From Magnetovibrio sp. (lineage in GTDB: Bacteria; Pseudomonadota; Alphaproteobacteria; Rhodospirillales; Magnetovibrionaceae): a stretch of 64,000 bases of DNA. This document shows, in pieces, positions 36,275 through 45,011 of the stretch; position 1 is the first letter of the stretch; each line of letters starts with the position of its first letter. A program made the position numbers and the translations under genes. The stretch lies in contig NZ_DATCTF010000010.1 in the NCBI RefSeq assembly GCF_036568125.1, positions 620,001-684,000 of the forward strand. Direction: 5' to 3'. The notes below the pieces were generated by a model. That model searched no databases, was not told where the DNA came from, and worked only from the letters and a program-made list of their open reading frames with translations.

Positions 36275-37192
36275 TCATTCGTGGTGGTCGTAGGGGCGGC
36301 CTTTGTCGTTTTCGATCACGCCTTCGATGTGTTCGCGATACAGCACATACAGTCCACACACCAAGATCAAGCCCGCGCCCAGCCACACGCTCAAGGCTGG
36401 CAGCTCATTCCAAAACAGATAACCGAACAGCACGGCCCAGATCAGCGCGGTGTAATCGAACGGCGCCACCGTGGCCACCGGCGCGCATTTGTAGGCGCGG
36501 GTGAACGCGAAAATGCCCAACGTGATGACCAAGCCCAACGCCGCCATGTGTAAGGCGTCGAACGCCGACATCGGGGTCCAGTAAAAGGGGCTCAGCAGGC
36601 CCATCACGACGGTTTCGGAAATCACCGCATAGAGCACCATCGAAGTGGTGCTTTCGGTCGCGCCCATGATCCGGTTGACGATCATCAGTCCCGCATAAAG
36701 GGCCATGCCCGCAGTGATGTAAATGGTGCCGAGCTCTAAGCCCAGGCCATTGCCGGGCTGTACGATGATGAGCATGCCGATGAAGCCGATCACCACCGCG
36801 CCCCAGCGTTGCACGCTGACCCGTTCGCCGAGCAACACCACCGACAGCGCGGTGGCGATCAGCGGTGCGGCGTAATAGACCGCCGTGACATCGGCCAACG
36901 GGATGGTGCGCAGCGCCAACAGAAAGCACGCCATTTCCGCCAGACCGAACGTGGCGCGCATGGCATGCATCCACGGACGCTTGGTTTTCAGGCGGGCACG
37001 GGTGTTGGCACGTGCGATCCACGGCAACAACACGATCAGCGTCGCCAGCGATTTGACGAAGGCGATCTGCGGCACGCTGTAATTAGCGACCAACGATTTC
37101 GACAACGCGTCGCCGATGACGAACAGCAACACCCCGGCGCACAGGTACGCAATGCCGAGCATCGGGGCATGCTTAGGCGGGGATGAAATCAT
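36275..37192 (-). CDS. DMT/EamA-family transporter
   Basis: 305 residues with ten membrane helices in two EamA repeats (FVKSLATLIVLLPWIAR in the first, PFDYTALIWAVLFGYLFW in the second). EamA carriers export or import amino acids, nucleosides and other metabolites; substrate unknown. The ATG overlaps the stop of the preceding MrpD-like gene by 4 nt (TCAT/ATGA), so it is translationally coupled to the Mrp-type operon. C-terminal tail charged (ENDKGRPYDHHE). Confidence 0.88.
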   Translation of the reverse strand: MISSPPKHAPMLGIAYLCAGVLLFVIGDALSKSLVANYSVPQIAFVKSLATLIVLLPWIARANTRARLKTKRPWMHAMRATFGLAEMACFLLALRTIPLADVTAVYYAAPLIATALSVVLLGERVSVQRWGAVVIGFIGMLIIVQPGNGLGLELGTIYITAGMALYAGLMIVNRIMGATESTTSMVLYAVISETVVMGLLSPFYWTPMSAFDALHMAALGLVITLGIFAFTRAYKCAPVATVAPFDYTALIWAVLFGYLFWNELPALSVWLGAGLILVCGLYVLYREHIEGVIENDKGRPYDHHE

Positions 37193-38883
37193 ACGAACAG
37201 GTACATGACCAGATACGCAAACAGCACGATCACCACCCAAAACATCATCACCCCGGCAGGCGTGGTGCGGGCCAAGATGCCCTTGGGATTATGGTGGTGC
37301 GATGCCAGATCGATCACTGCGTTGACCAGATTGTCGCGGATCCACACGCACCCGCCGAGCAGTTTGGAAATGGTCGTTGCGATGCTTGCCGCGCTGTCCA
37401 CCGCCAGCTTGCGATAGAACCAATCGAAGTCCAAGGTGATGGTCAGCTTGCGTTTCATCAACGGCAACAGCACGAAGAACGCCAAGCCCGCGTAGAGCAG
37501 CAATTGCAGCATCTCGTACACGTGTGCGGTGGTGTAGGGCTCGTACGCGGTCGGATAGGGCAGCAGGGCGTATAGCGGGCCCGGTTGCACGCCCAGCCAG
37601 ATGCACAGGAACGCGAACAACACCATCGCCGCCTTCATGTTCCACGGCGGGTCCTTGGGCCGCAGGCCGCTGTCTTTTTGGAAGAACACGAACCACGGGA
37701 ACTTGATGCCCGCGTGCAAGAACACACCCGCGCTGGCCGCCAACAGGCAAAACCACACCACCATCATGTCGCCGTCGAATGCCGCTTGGTTGGTCATCGA
37801 TTTGGACACGAAACCGCTGGTCCACGGGAAGCTGGAAATCGCCAGCGCACCGACGATGCCCGCGATCGTGGTCAACGGCATGGATTGGAACAAGCCGCCC
37901 AAGTCGGTGCACTTGCGCTTGCCGCCGGTCATGTACATGACCGAACCGGCGCTCATCAAAAGCAGCGCCTTGTAGATGATGTGGGTGAAGGCGTGCGACG
38001 CCGCGCCGTTGATCGCCATCTCGGTGCCGATGCCCGCGCCGACTACCATGAAGCCGACCTGGTTGATGATCGAATATGACAAGATGCGGCGCATGTCGTT
38101 TTCCAACAACGCATAAACGATGCCGTAAAAGATCATGTAGACGCCGATCCAAATGAGGACCTGCTCCCCGGCGAACCCGACCAGCAGCACATACACGGCG
38201 GTCTTGGTGGTGAACGCCGACAAGAACACGGTGCCCGACCAGCTCGCTTCGGGATAAGCGTCGGGCAGCCACGCCGACAGCGGCGGTGCGCCGGTGTTGA
38301 TGAGGAAGCCGATCAAGATCATCCAAGTGGCGAAGCTGTGCGCGCCCATCAAGGTGAAGTCGATGGAGCCGGTCTCTTGAATGTAGGCGATCACGCCGAC
38401 CATCAACACCACGCCGCCGAACAGGTGCACCAGCGCATAACGCATCGCCGCGCGGCCCGCTTCCGGTGTGCGACCCGACCACACCACCATGGTGGAGCCG
38501 ACGGCCATCAATTCCCAGTACATGAACACCGTGATGATGTCGCCCGCCAACGCCACGCCGATGGCGCTGCCGGCGTAGGCAAAGGCGGCGCTGAGTTCGA
38601 TCACCCGTGTTTGGTTGAGCGCGAACAAGCCACCCGCGAACGCCATGATGGCGAAGATGGTGGCGAACAGGCGCGACAGGTTGGATCCGTCGACCAGTTC
38701 CAATTCGTATTCGAGGAACGGCACCGTCATCTGCACGCCGTCGCCGACCTGCCAGATCGCGCCCAGCGTCAGCAGCGGCAGCGCTAAAATCAATGTGCTA
38801 CGCGCCCAGCCGCGCACCATCGGCAGCAAAAACGCGCCGATGATCAGAATGAACGAAGGCGAGATGAGAAAGTCACTTGTCAT
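37189..38883 (-). CDS. Divergent MrpD-like antiporter subunit (third copy)
   Basis: 564 residues with about 16 membrane helices, of the NuoL/M/N-type proton-conducting family. TM5 Glu is kept (E124 in FMYWELMAV). The TM7 region reads INTGAPPLSAWLPDAYPEA near 196-213: the Lys and His of the usual GKxAxxPxHxWLP are absent. The TM8 Lys is kept (FTTKTAVYVLL, K227). A C-terminal extension of about 70 residues holds an amphipathic and a membrane helix. Likely a structural or altered channel subunit of the Mrp complex. Starts inside the 38873 gene, by 11 nt. Confidence 0.9.
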   Translation of the reverse strand: MTSDFLISPSFILIIGAFLLPMVRGWARSTLILALPLLTLGAIWQVGDGVQMTVPFLEYELELVDGSNLSRLFATIFAIMAFAGGLFALNQTRVIELSAAFAYAGSAIGVALAGDIITVFMYWELMAVGSTMVVWSGRTPEAGRAAMRYALVHLFGGVVLMVGVIAYIQETGSIDFTLMGAHSFATWMILIGFLINTGAPPLSAWLPDAYPEASWSGTVFLSAFTTKTAVYVLLVGFAGEQVLIWIGVYMIFYGIVYALLENDMRRILSYSIINQVGFMVVGAGIGTEMAINGAASHAFTHIIYKALLLMSAGSVMYMTGGKRKCTDLGGLFQSMPLTTIAGIVGALAISSFPWTSGFVSKSMTNQAAFDGDMMVVWFCLLAASAGVFLHAGIKFPWFVFFQKDSGLRPKDPPWNMKAAMVLFAFLCIWLGVQPGPLYALLPYPTAYEPYTTAHVYEMLQLLLYAGLAFFVLLPLMKRKLTITLDFDWFYRKLAVDSAASIATTISKLLGGCVWIRDNLVNAVIDLASHHHNPKGILARTTPAGVMMFWVVIVLFAYLVMYLFV

Positions 38884-39178
38884 AGTAAGTGTCCTTCTTG
38901 CTCAACCCCACGCCCAACAGCTTGGCGAAGATCACCATGGCGACACAGGTCGCGAAGCCGTACCACGAATAAAAACCGAGCGTGCCTTCGATGCCGAACT
39001 TGACGTGCGGATGCACCGTGGTGCCGAGCCAGGTGACGAACGCCAGCAACGCGATGCCACCCAACCACAACAGTTTGATGGTGGTGGGGCGCACCAGCCA
39101 GTGCATCGGCTCGCCGTTGACGTCGAGCAGGGGCGTCTTGTCCGTTTTCGTTTCAGCGGGCTTTGGGGCTTCGCTCAT
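38873..39178 (-). CDS. Small two-TM protein in the Mrp-type operon
   Basis: 101 residues. A polar N-terminus (SEAPKPAETKTDKTP) is followed by a conserved-looking WLVRPTTIKLLWLGGIALL (first membrane helix) and GFYSWYGFATCVAMVIFA (second helix), ending KKDTYYDK. Not one of the canonical Mrp A-G subunits. ATG 39178 has GGGAGG six bases upstream. It lies between two MrpD-like genes and overlaps the next by 11 nt, so it is a probable accessory subunit of the complex. Family not recognised. Confidence 0.75.
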   Translation of the reverse strand: MSEAPKPAETKTDKTPLLDVNGEPMHWLVRPTTIKLLWLGGIALLAFVTWLGTTVHPHVKFGIEGTLGFYSWYGFATCVAMVIFAKLLGVGLSKKDTYYDK

Positions 39179-39180
39179 CG

Positions 39181-40680
39181 TCAACCTCCCACCAGGGCGC
39201 GGCCGAGCGCCAGGGGCACATCGGGATAGAAGAACAGCACCACGGTGCCCAGCGCGGTGAAGCAGAGCGCCATCACCACCGCCACCGGCGCTTCGCCGTG
39301 GTCATCGTATTTATGGTACGGATCGCTTTCATCACGGGGTTGTTCGTCCTTGAAGAACGCCGCGTAGACGATCGGCAGGAAGTAACCCGCGTTGAGCAGC
39401 GTCGAGGCGACGATCACCAAGATGGCGAACGCTTCGCCGGTTTCCAGTGCGCCGCTGAGAATGTACCACTTCGAGATAAAACCCGCCGTGGGTGGCACGC
39501 CGATCATCGACAGCGCGCCGATGGCGAACGCCGCCATGGTGAACGGCATGCGCTTGCCGATGCCGTCGAGCTGGCTGATCTCGGTCTTGTGCGCGGCGGT
39601 GTAGATGGACCCGGCGGCGAAGAACAGCGTGATCTTGCCGAACGCGTGGGCGGCGATATGCATCACCGCACCGGCCACCGAAATCGGCGCCAAGATGGTG
39701 GTAGCGAGAATCACATAGCTCAACTGACTGACGGTCGAATACGCAAGGCGGCGTTTGAGGTTGTCTTGGCGCAGCGCAATGATCGACGCGGAAATGATCG
39801 TGAAGCCGGCGATGAACAGCAGCCAGTCGTCGCTTTGCGCTTCGGTCAGCAGGTCGAGGCCGAAGATATAGACGATCACCTTGACCACCGAGAACACGCC
39901 CGCCTTGACCACCGCCACGGCGTGCAGCAAGGCGCTGACCGGGGTCGGCGCGACCATTGCGGCGGGCAGCCAGCGGTGCACCGGCATCAATGCCGCTTTA
40001 CCGATGCCGAACATGTACAGGAACATCAGCACCGCAAGCTCGGGGCCGTGAACCTTGTCGGCCAGGATGCCGCCTTCGACGAAATCCAAGGTGCCGGTGA
40101 TGTTGTAGGTCCACAGCATGGCGAGGAACAAAAAGCCGATGCTGGTGGCCATCAAGATGCCCAGATAAACGCGTCCGCCGCGGATCGCTTCGGCCTTGCC
40201 CGAATGGGTGACCAGCGGATAGGTCGAAATGGTCAGCACTTCGTAGAACAGGAACAGGGTCAACAGATTGCCGGCGTAGGCAATGCCCACGGCGGCGGAA
40301 ATGGCGATGGTGAAGCAGACGTAAAAGCGCGTCTGGTTGGCCTCGCCGTTGCCGCGCATGTAGCCGATGGAATAGACCGTGTTGACGATCCACAGACCCG
40401 ACGCGATCAACGCGAACAGCTGACCCAACGGCTCAACCGTCAAGGTGATGGTCAGGCCCGGCAGCATTTCGAACAGATCGACCGAAGGTCGCGCACCCTC
40501 CAACACTTCCGGCGTCAGCGACGCGACCACGGCGAATTCCAACACCGCTGTGATCAGCGATGCGGCTTCGCGCAGGTTGCGGTTGCGCTCGCCCATCCAC
40601 ATGACGATGAGGCCGCCCAACAGCGGGATCGCCACGGCCAATTGAATGGCTTGGGCTTCGGTGATGAAGGACAACAACAT
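39181..40680 (-). CDS. Monovalent cation/H+ antiporter subunit D (MrpD-like, second copy)
   Basis: 499 residues with about 14 membrane helices. Proton-channel residues are in place: TM5 Glu in LFLFYEVLTI, TM7 Lys in GIGKAALMPVHRWLPAAM, TM8 Lys in VVKAGVFSVVK. Second of three D-like subunits. Directly abuts the preceding D gene (0 nt) and overlaps nothing. Part of the cation/proton antiporter in the inner membrane. Confidence 0.93.
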   Translation of the reverse strand: MLLSFITEAQAIQLAVAIPLLGGLIVMWMGERNRNLREAASLITAVLEFAVVASLTPEVLEGARPSVDLFEMLPGLTITLTVEPLGQLFALIASGLWIVNTVYSIGYMRGNGEANQTRFYVCFTIAISAAVGIAYAGNLLTLFLFYEVLTISTYPLVTHSGKAEAIRGGRVYLGILMATSIGFLFLAMLWTYNITGTLDFVEGGILADKVHGPELAVLMFLYMFGIGKAALMPVHRWLPAAMVAPTPVSALLHAVAVVKAGVFSVVKVIVYIFGLDLLTEAQSDDWLLFIAGFTIISASIIALRQDNLKRRLAYSTVSQLSYVILATTILAPISVAGAVMHIAAHAFGKITLFFAAGSIYTAAHKTEISQLDGIGKRMPFTMAAFAIGALSMIGVPPTAGFISKWYILSGALETGEAFAILVIVASTLLNAGYFLPIVYAAFFKDEQPRDESDPYHKYDDHGEAPVAVVMALCFTALGTVVLFFYPDVPLALGRALVGG

Positions 40681-42174
40681 TTACAGCCCTCCCATCAAAT
40701 GACGCGCCGCAGTGTGGGCCAAATCCAGCGTGAAGCTGGCGTTGGATCCGAAATACAGTGCCGCCAGCGCCAAACCCCAGGTGGGGATGAGCATGCTTAG
40801 CGGCACGTCTTGGGGTTTATGGATGCCGATGACGGGCTCGCGCAGGTAGGCGACTTCGAAGACTCGCCACACGTATATCACGGCCAGCAGGCTCGACAGC
40901 AAGATCAGCGCCGCCAGCGGCCACATATCCAGTTCCAGGGCCGCCGTGACCAACTGCCATTTGCTGATGAAACCCGGCGTCAGCGGAATGCCGACCAGTC
41001 CCAGACCGGCGACCACGAACGCGGCCATGGTGAACGGCATGCGTTTGCCGATGCCTTCCAGCTGTTGCAACGTCACCGCCCCGGTGGCGAACACGATCGC
41101 GCCGATGGACATGAACGCAGCACCTTTCATCAGCGCGTGGTTGAACATGTGCACGATGCCACCGGTGAGGCCGGTTTCTGTGGCCAAGGCGATGCCGAGC
41201 ACGATGTAGCCGATCTGCGCGATCGATGAATAGGCCATCATGCGCTTGATGTTTTCTTGCCAAATGGCGCTGAGGCTGGCGAGGAACATCGCCGCCAGCG
41301 CCATCGCGATCAGAATCTCTTGCAGCGGAAACGCAGCGAACAGATCGACGTCGCCGAACAGGGTGAAGAGGATGCGCAATAACACATATGCCGAAACCTT
41401 GGTCGCGGTCGCGGCCAAGAACGCAGTCACTGCGCTGGGTGCGAAGGTGTAGGCGTTGGGCAGCCACAAATGCAGCGGAAACAGCGCCAGCTTCAAGCTG
41501 ATGCCGACGGTTAGAAACGCCAGCGCGGCATGCACGGTGCGGGTATCGACCACGGCGGGCATGATGCTCTTGAGGTCGGCGATGTTGAGCGTGCCGGTCA
41601 TTTGATACAGCAACCCGATGCCGATGATGTAAAAGGTCGCGCCGATGGTGCCCATGATCAAGTAACGAAAGGCTGCCGTCAGGGCGCGGCGATCTTGGCC
41701 CAGGGAAATCAGCACGTAGCTCGACAGGCTGGAAATTTCCAAGAACACAAACAGGTTGAACGCGTCGCCGGTGACCGTGATGCCGAGCAAGCCCGACAGA
41801 CACAACAGCAGCATGGCGTAAAACAGATAGATGCGGTCGCGGCGGATTTCTTTTTCCACGCTGCGTTTGGCGTAAGGCAGAACCAGCGCACCGATGGCGG
41901 CGACGATCAGCACCACGAACACGCCCACCGGATCGAGGCGATATTCGATCCCCCACGGGGCATCCCAACCGCCGATGCGATAGACCACTTGGCCATGGTC
42001 CAGCACCGTGATCAACAGCTTGATGGCGATGGCGAGAACCGCCCACGACACCGCGGTCGCGACCGACCACGCGCCACCCGCGCTGCGCAGCATGACGCAC
42101 ACCGGCGCCGCAAGCAACGGCACCACCACCAGCAAGATCAGCCAGGGGTCCGAGGTGAATTCAGCGGGGCTCAT
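40681..42174 (-). CDS. mrpD: Monovalent cation/H+ antiporter subunit D (MrpD-like, first copy)
   Basis: 497 residues, 14 helices. TM5 Glu in FVFLEISSLSSYV, TM7 Lys in GISLKLALFPLHLWLPNAY, TM8 Lys in ATKVSAYVLLR, and ATETGLTGGIVHMFNHALMKG downstream. This is the copy closest to canonical MrpD. The start overlaps the mrpC stop by 4 nt. Confidence 0.94.
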   Translation of the reverse strand: MSPAEFTSDPWLILLVVVPLLAAPVCVMLRSAGGAWSVATAVSWAVLAIAIKLLITVLDHGQVVYRIGGWDAPWGIEYRLDPVGVFVVLIVAAIGALVLPYAKRSVEKEIRRDRIYLFYAMLLLCLSGLLGITVTGDAFNLFVFLEISSLSSYVLISLGQDRRALTAAFRYLIMGTIGATFYIIGIGLLYQMTGTLNIADLKSIMPAVVDTRTVHAALAFLTVGISLKLALFPLHLWLPNAYTFAPSAVTAFLAATATKVSAYVLLRILFTLFGDVDLFAAFPLQEILIAMALAAMFLASLSAIWQENIKRMMAYSSIAQIGYIVLGIALATETGLTGGIVHMFNHALMKGAAFMSIGAIVFATGAVTLQQLEGIGKRMPFTMAAFVVAGLGLVGIPLTPGFISKWQLVTAALELDMWPLAALILLSSLLAVIYVWRVFEVAYLREPVIGIHKPQDVPLSMLIPTWGLALAALYFGSNASFTLDLAHTAARHLMGGL

Positions 42175-42557
42175 GCGATATCCTCCTCACCGTGCTCGAT
42201 GACTTGGATTTCGTCTTCTTCGATGGTGCCGTAACTGTGATGAATGCGCACGACCAACGCCAAGGCCAGTGCAGTGGTCGCCACGCCGACCACGATGGCG
42301 GTGAGAATCAGCACATGGGGCAGGGGGTTGGAATAGATCTCGACGCCGTCTTTCAAGATCGGCGCGGAGCCATCTTCGATCTTGCCCATGGAGATGTAGA
42401 ACACGAACACGGCGACCTGGAAAATGTTCAGTCCGACGACCTTCTTGGTCAGATTGTGTTGGGCGATGACGGTGTAAAAACCGACCATCATCAACACGAT
42501 GGCGATCCAGTCGTTGAATAGGCCAAGCCAGTCGATCAAGGTGTTGAAATCGATCAT
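42171..42557 (-). CDS. mrpC: Monovalent cation/H+ antiporter subunit C (MrpC, NuoK-like)
   Basis: 128 residues with three membrane helices. The NuoK/MrpC pattern is seen: GFYTVIAQHNLTKKVVGLNIFQVAVFVFYI, then DPLPHVLILTAIVVG-like PLPHVLILTAIVVGVATTALALAL. The ATG at 42557 is one base past the mrpB stop (TGAGATG); a GTG at 42569 is an alternative. C-terminal tail acidic. Confidence 0.92.
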   Translation of the reverse strand: MIDFNTLIDWLGLFNDWIAIVLMMVGFYTVIAQHNLTKKVVGLNIFQVAVFVFYISMGKIEDGSAPILKDGVEIYSNPLPHVLILTAIVVGVATTALALALVVRIHHSYGTIEEDEIQVIEHGEEDIA

Positions 42558-42558
42558 C

Positions 42559-43008
42559 TCAGCGCCCACCCTTGCGGAACGGCAGTTCGTCGTTCACGTG
42601 TCCGGCGAAGGTATAGAAAATGGTGATCATCGCGCCCGCCACCGTCATGCCGACGCCGAATTCCACCACGAAAATGCCCAGGTGCTGGCCGCCGTGAACC
42701 GTCGAGGCCAAGACGTTGTAGTCGAGAAACTCGCCGCCCAGAAGCAACGTCGCCACACCGGTGCCGCCGTAAATCAACACGCCCAACGCCAAAAGATTGC
42801 GGCTGACGGCAGCCGGGATCACGCGGCGCGCCACCCTAACGCCGAAGATCAAGGCGTAGAGGATGAACGCCACGGCCAAAATCACCCCGGCTTGGAAGCC
42901 GCCGCCGGGGCCGAAATCGCCATGGAACTGCACATAAAAAGCAAACAGCATGATCAGCGGAATCAGAAGTTTGGCAATAACCCGCAACAGCGGCTTTTCG
43001 ACCATCAT
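42559..43008 (-). CDS. mrpB: Monovalent cation/H+ antiporter subunit B (MrpB)
   Basis: 149 residues with four membrane helices. MnhB pattern HGDFGPGGGFQAGVILAVAFILYA near residues 30-52, and EFGVGMTVAGAMITIFYTFAG at the C-terminus. Overlaps the preceding gene by 4 nt. Confidence 0.92.
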   Translation of the reverse strand: MMVEKPLLRVIAKLLIPLIMLFAFYVQFHGDFGPGGGFQAGVILAVAFILYALIFGVRVARRVIPAAVSRNLLALGVLIYGGTGVATLLLGGEFLDYNVLASTVHGGQHLGIFVVEFGVGMTVAGAMITIFYTFAGHVNDELPFRKGGR

Positions 43009-43616
43009 GACGGGGTCTCCTCATCGGTCGATTTGGCAACCTGGGGGTGCACGCCGTCGGGGGCTTGATCCTGGTCTTCGCGCCGACGCCGCGCCGCGCG
43101 CGATCCCGGCATGGATCCACCCTTGGACCGTCCGATGATCACCAGCACGCCGACCGCAGCGGTAAACACCACTGCCGTCTCGCCGAGGGTGTCATAGCCC
43201 CGATAGCTGGCCAAAACAGATGTCACGATGTTGGGGGGGCCGACCTCTTCGCCGGATTTTTCAACGTAGCGGTTGGCCACGTGCTGGTTGATCGGGGCGT
43301 TGGCATCGCCGTAGCGCGGCATGTCGAAGGTGCCGTAAATCAACACCCCGCCGGTCGCGAACACCAGCAACAAAGCCAATGGCGACGGGCCCTTGTGGAC
43401 CTTTTCTTGATCGGTGGTCATGGACAGGGTGCCGAGCATCAGCACCGTGGATATGCCCGCGCCGACGGCGGCTTCGGTGAACGCCACGTCGACGGCGTCC
43501 ATCACCACGTAAAGCGCGGCGGCGAACAGCGAATAAATGCCCGTCAGCATCACGACGGCGAACAGGTTGCGCAGCCACACCAGCCAAAACGCGGTGACGA
43601 CCATGAACAGCAGCAA
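43005..43616 (-). CDS. DUF4040/MbhE-type Mrp subunit (MrpA C-terminal module as a separate protein)
   Basis: About 203 residues. First half DUF4040-like with AALYVVMDAVDVAFTEAAVGAGI, the conserved block of MrpA C-terminal helices and NuoJ-like subunits. Second half with two helices (LLLVFATGGVLIYG and LGETAVVFTAAVGVLVII), like MbhE. Canonical MrpA fuses a NuoL-like part with this module; here it is free. The start is unclear. TTG 43616 is used, but the strong ribosome site AAGGAGG at 43648-43654 points to ATC codons at 43643 or 43640, which would add 8-9 residues. C-terminal tail is charged. Confidence 0.85.
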   Translation of the reverse strand: MLLFMVVTAFWLVWLRNLFAVVMLTGIYSLFAAALYVVMDAVDVAFTEAAVGAGISTVLMLGTLSMTTDQEKVHKGPSPLALLLVFATGGVLIYGTFDMPRYGDANAPINQHVANRYVEKSGEEVGPPNIVTSVLASYRGYDTLGETAVVFTAAVGVLVIIGRSKGGSMPGSRAARRRREDQDQAPDGVHPQVAKSTDEETPS

Positions 43617-43627
43617 GGCGATGTCGA

Positions 43628-44041
43628 TTAGGTGTTCGATGATGCCGCCTCCTTGTTCTTATTGTCTTTGGCGCTGGCTTTGGCTTTTTGAGATTCTGCC
43701 ATTTCTTCGGCGGTCGGGCCGGGGGTGACGCCGCCGTGGATCGCTGCGCGCGCCAGGGCAAAGGTGGTGGTCGGCGAGGTGAAGAAGATGAACAACAAGA
43801 TCAACGCCAATTTGATCACCACGATGGCTTCGTCGGCCTGAAACATCAGCCCGGTCAGGATCATCATGATGCCCAAAGTGTCGATGATGCCCGCGCCATG
43901 CATGCGCGAAAACACGTCCGGCAAGCGCACGATGCCCAACGCACCGACAATGGCAAAAAACGATCCGGTGACGATGCAGAACCAGCTCAGCCAATCGGCC
44001 AACACCAGCGGTCCGATCATGGTGTTCAAGATGTCGGGCAT
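43628..44041 (-). CDS. mrpG: Monovalent cation/H+ antiporter subunit G (MrpG)
   Basis: 137 residues. Three membrane helices with the MrpG pattern FFAIVGALGIVRLPDVFSRMHGAGIIDTLG, then FFTSPTTTFALARAAIHGG. The C-terminal tail is Lys/Ala-rich. Its ATG shares one base with the mrpF stop. Confidence 0.93.
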   Translation of the reverse strand: MPDILNTMIGPLVLADWLSWFCIVTGSFFAIVGALGIVRLPDVFSRMHGAGIIDTLGIMMILTGLMFQADEAIVVIKLALILLFIFFTSPTTTFALARAAIHGGVTPGPTAEEMAESQKAKASAKDNKNKEAASSNT

Positions 44042-44340
44042 TACACGTCACCCTCGTCGGGGCCATCCATGGGATGGCCGAGGTCACGGAACTTGACGTA
44101 TTTACTCACCGCGATGGTGCCGATGAAATTGATCAACGCATACAACAGGCCAATGTCCAGAAAGTCGGGCCGTCCGTCCAAGAAGCCATACACCGCGATC
44201 AAAACCACCGTAAGCGTGCCGGTAACGTTGACGGCAAGGATGCGGTCGAACACCGTCGGTCCGACCAGTGCGCGGATCATGCTCAGGGCCATGGCCACCA
44301 ATACGGCGATCGAGGCGACGGAGAACATGGTCACGGTCAT
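44041..44340 (-). CDS. mrpF: Monovalent cation/H+ antiporter subunit F (MrpF)
   Basis: 99 residues, three membrane helices. MrpF pattern RALVGPTVFDRILAVNVTGTLTVVLIAVYG, then LDIGLLYALINFIGTIAVSKY. Overlaps mrpE by 4 nt (ATGA). Confidence 0.93.
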   Translation of the reverse strand: MTVTMFSVASIAVLVAMALSMIRALVGPTVFDRILAVNVTGTLTVVLIAVYGFLDGRPDFLDIGLLYALINFIGTIAVSKYVKFRDLGHPMDGPDEGDV

Positions 44341-44846
44341 GATTTCGTCTCCCCATCCGCATCGGGCTTGCGCATGGCTTCCATGGCGGTGCAGCGGCGA
44401 TCCATTTCCAAGCTTTCGACGCCTTCGCGCGCGGCAACGGTGAGGGCGTGGACTTCGAACGTGGCGTCGTCTTCCATGGTGATGGTGACGGTGCCGGGCG
44501 TCAGGGTGATGGAGTTGGCATAGGCGGTCAGGCCGACGTCGCTGAGTTGCGATGCCTTGGTTTTGAATATGTGCGGCTGAATGTTCATTTTCGGGCTGAG
44601 AATGATACGAGTGACATCCAAGTTGGCCTTAACGATTTCAATGGCCAGCCACGGAAAATAGAATATTCCGCGAACCCCCAAATGGATGGGGTGACCTTCA
44701 TGATCGACGACGTCCATTTGGTGCGCGATCCACACGGTCAGCACCACTGATGCGATGCCCAAGCCCAGCAGCAAGGGTTCGAACATGCCCGACAGCAACA
44801 TCCACAGGATGGCCAGGGCTGTGCCCAGTGATATGGCGTGCAACAC
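44337..44846 (-). CDS. mrpE: Monovalent cation/H+ antiporter subunit E (MrpE), first gene of the operon
   Basis: 169 residues. Two N-terminal membrane helices, the MrpE pattern IEIVKANLDVTRIILSP, then LTAYANSITLTPGTVTITMEDD and a cytoplasmic tail. The start is GTG 44846 with GGGGAG nine bases upstream. It opens an operon of ten Mrp-related genes plus a DMT exporter, all overlapping or nearly so. The gene order E-F-G-A'-B-C-D-D differs from the classical A-to-G order. Confidence 0.9.
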   Translation of the reverse strand: MLHAISLGTALAILWMLLSGMFEPLLLGLGIASVVLTVWIAHQMDVVDHEGHPIHLGVRGIFYFPWLAIEIVKANLDVTRIILSPKMNIQPHIFKTKASQLSDVGLTAYANSITLTPGTVTITMEDDATFEVHALTVAAREGVESLEMDRRCTAMEAMRKPDADGETKS

Positions 44847-45011
44847 GTAGAGTGGCTCCCCAGACGCGATTCATGACTGTTCGCGAGAATAGGAGCCGCG
44901 CCCCGGTGAAGCAAGCGCGATCGGCCTAGAAATCGCCACATTCCCACAGAATGGGATATTCGATGCTATGGGGTGGCGCGGGTGGCGCGTCCGGCGTTAT
45001 GATCCGTCTCT

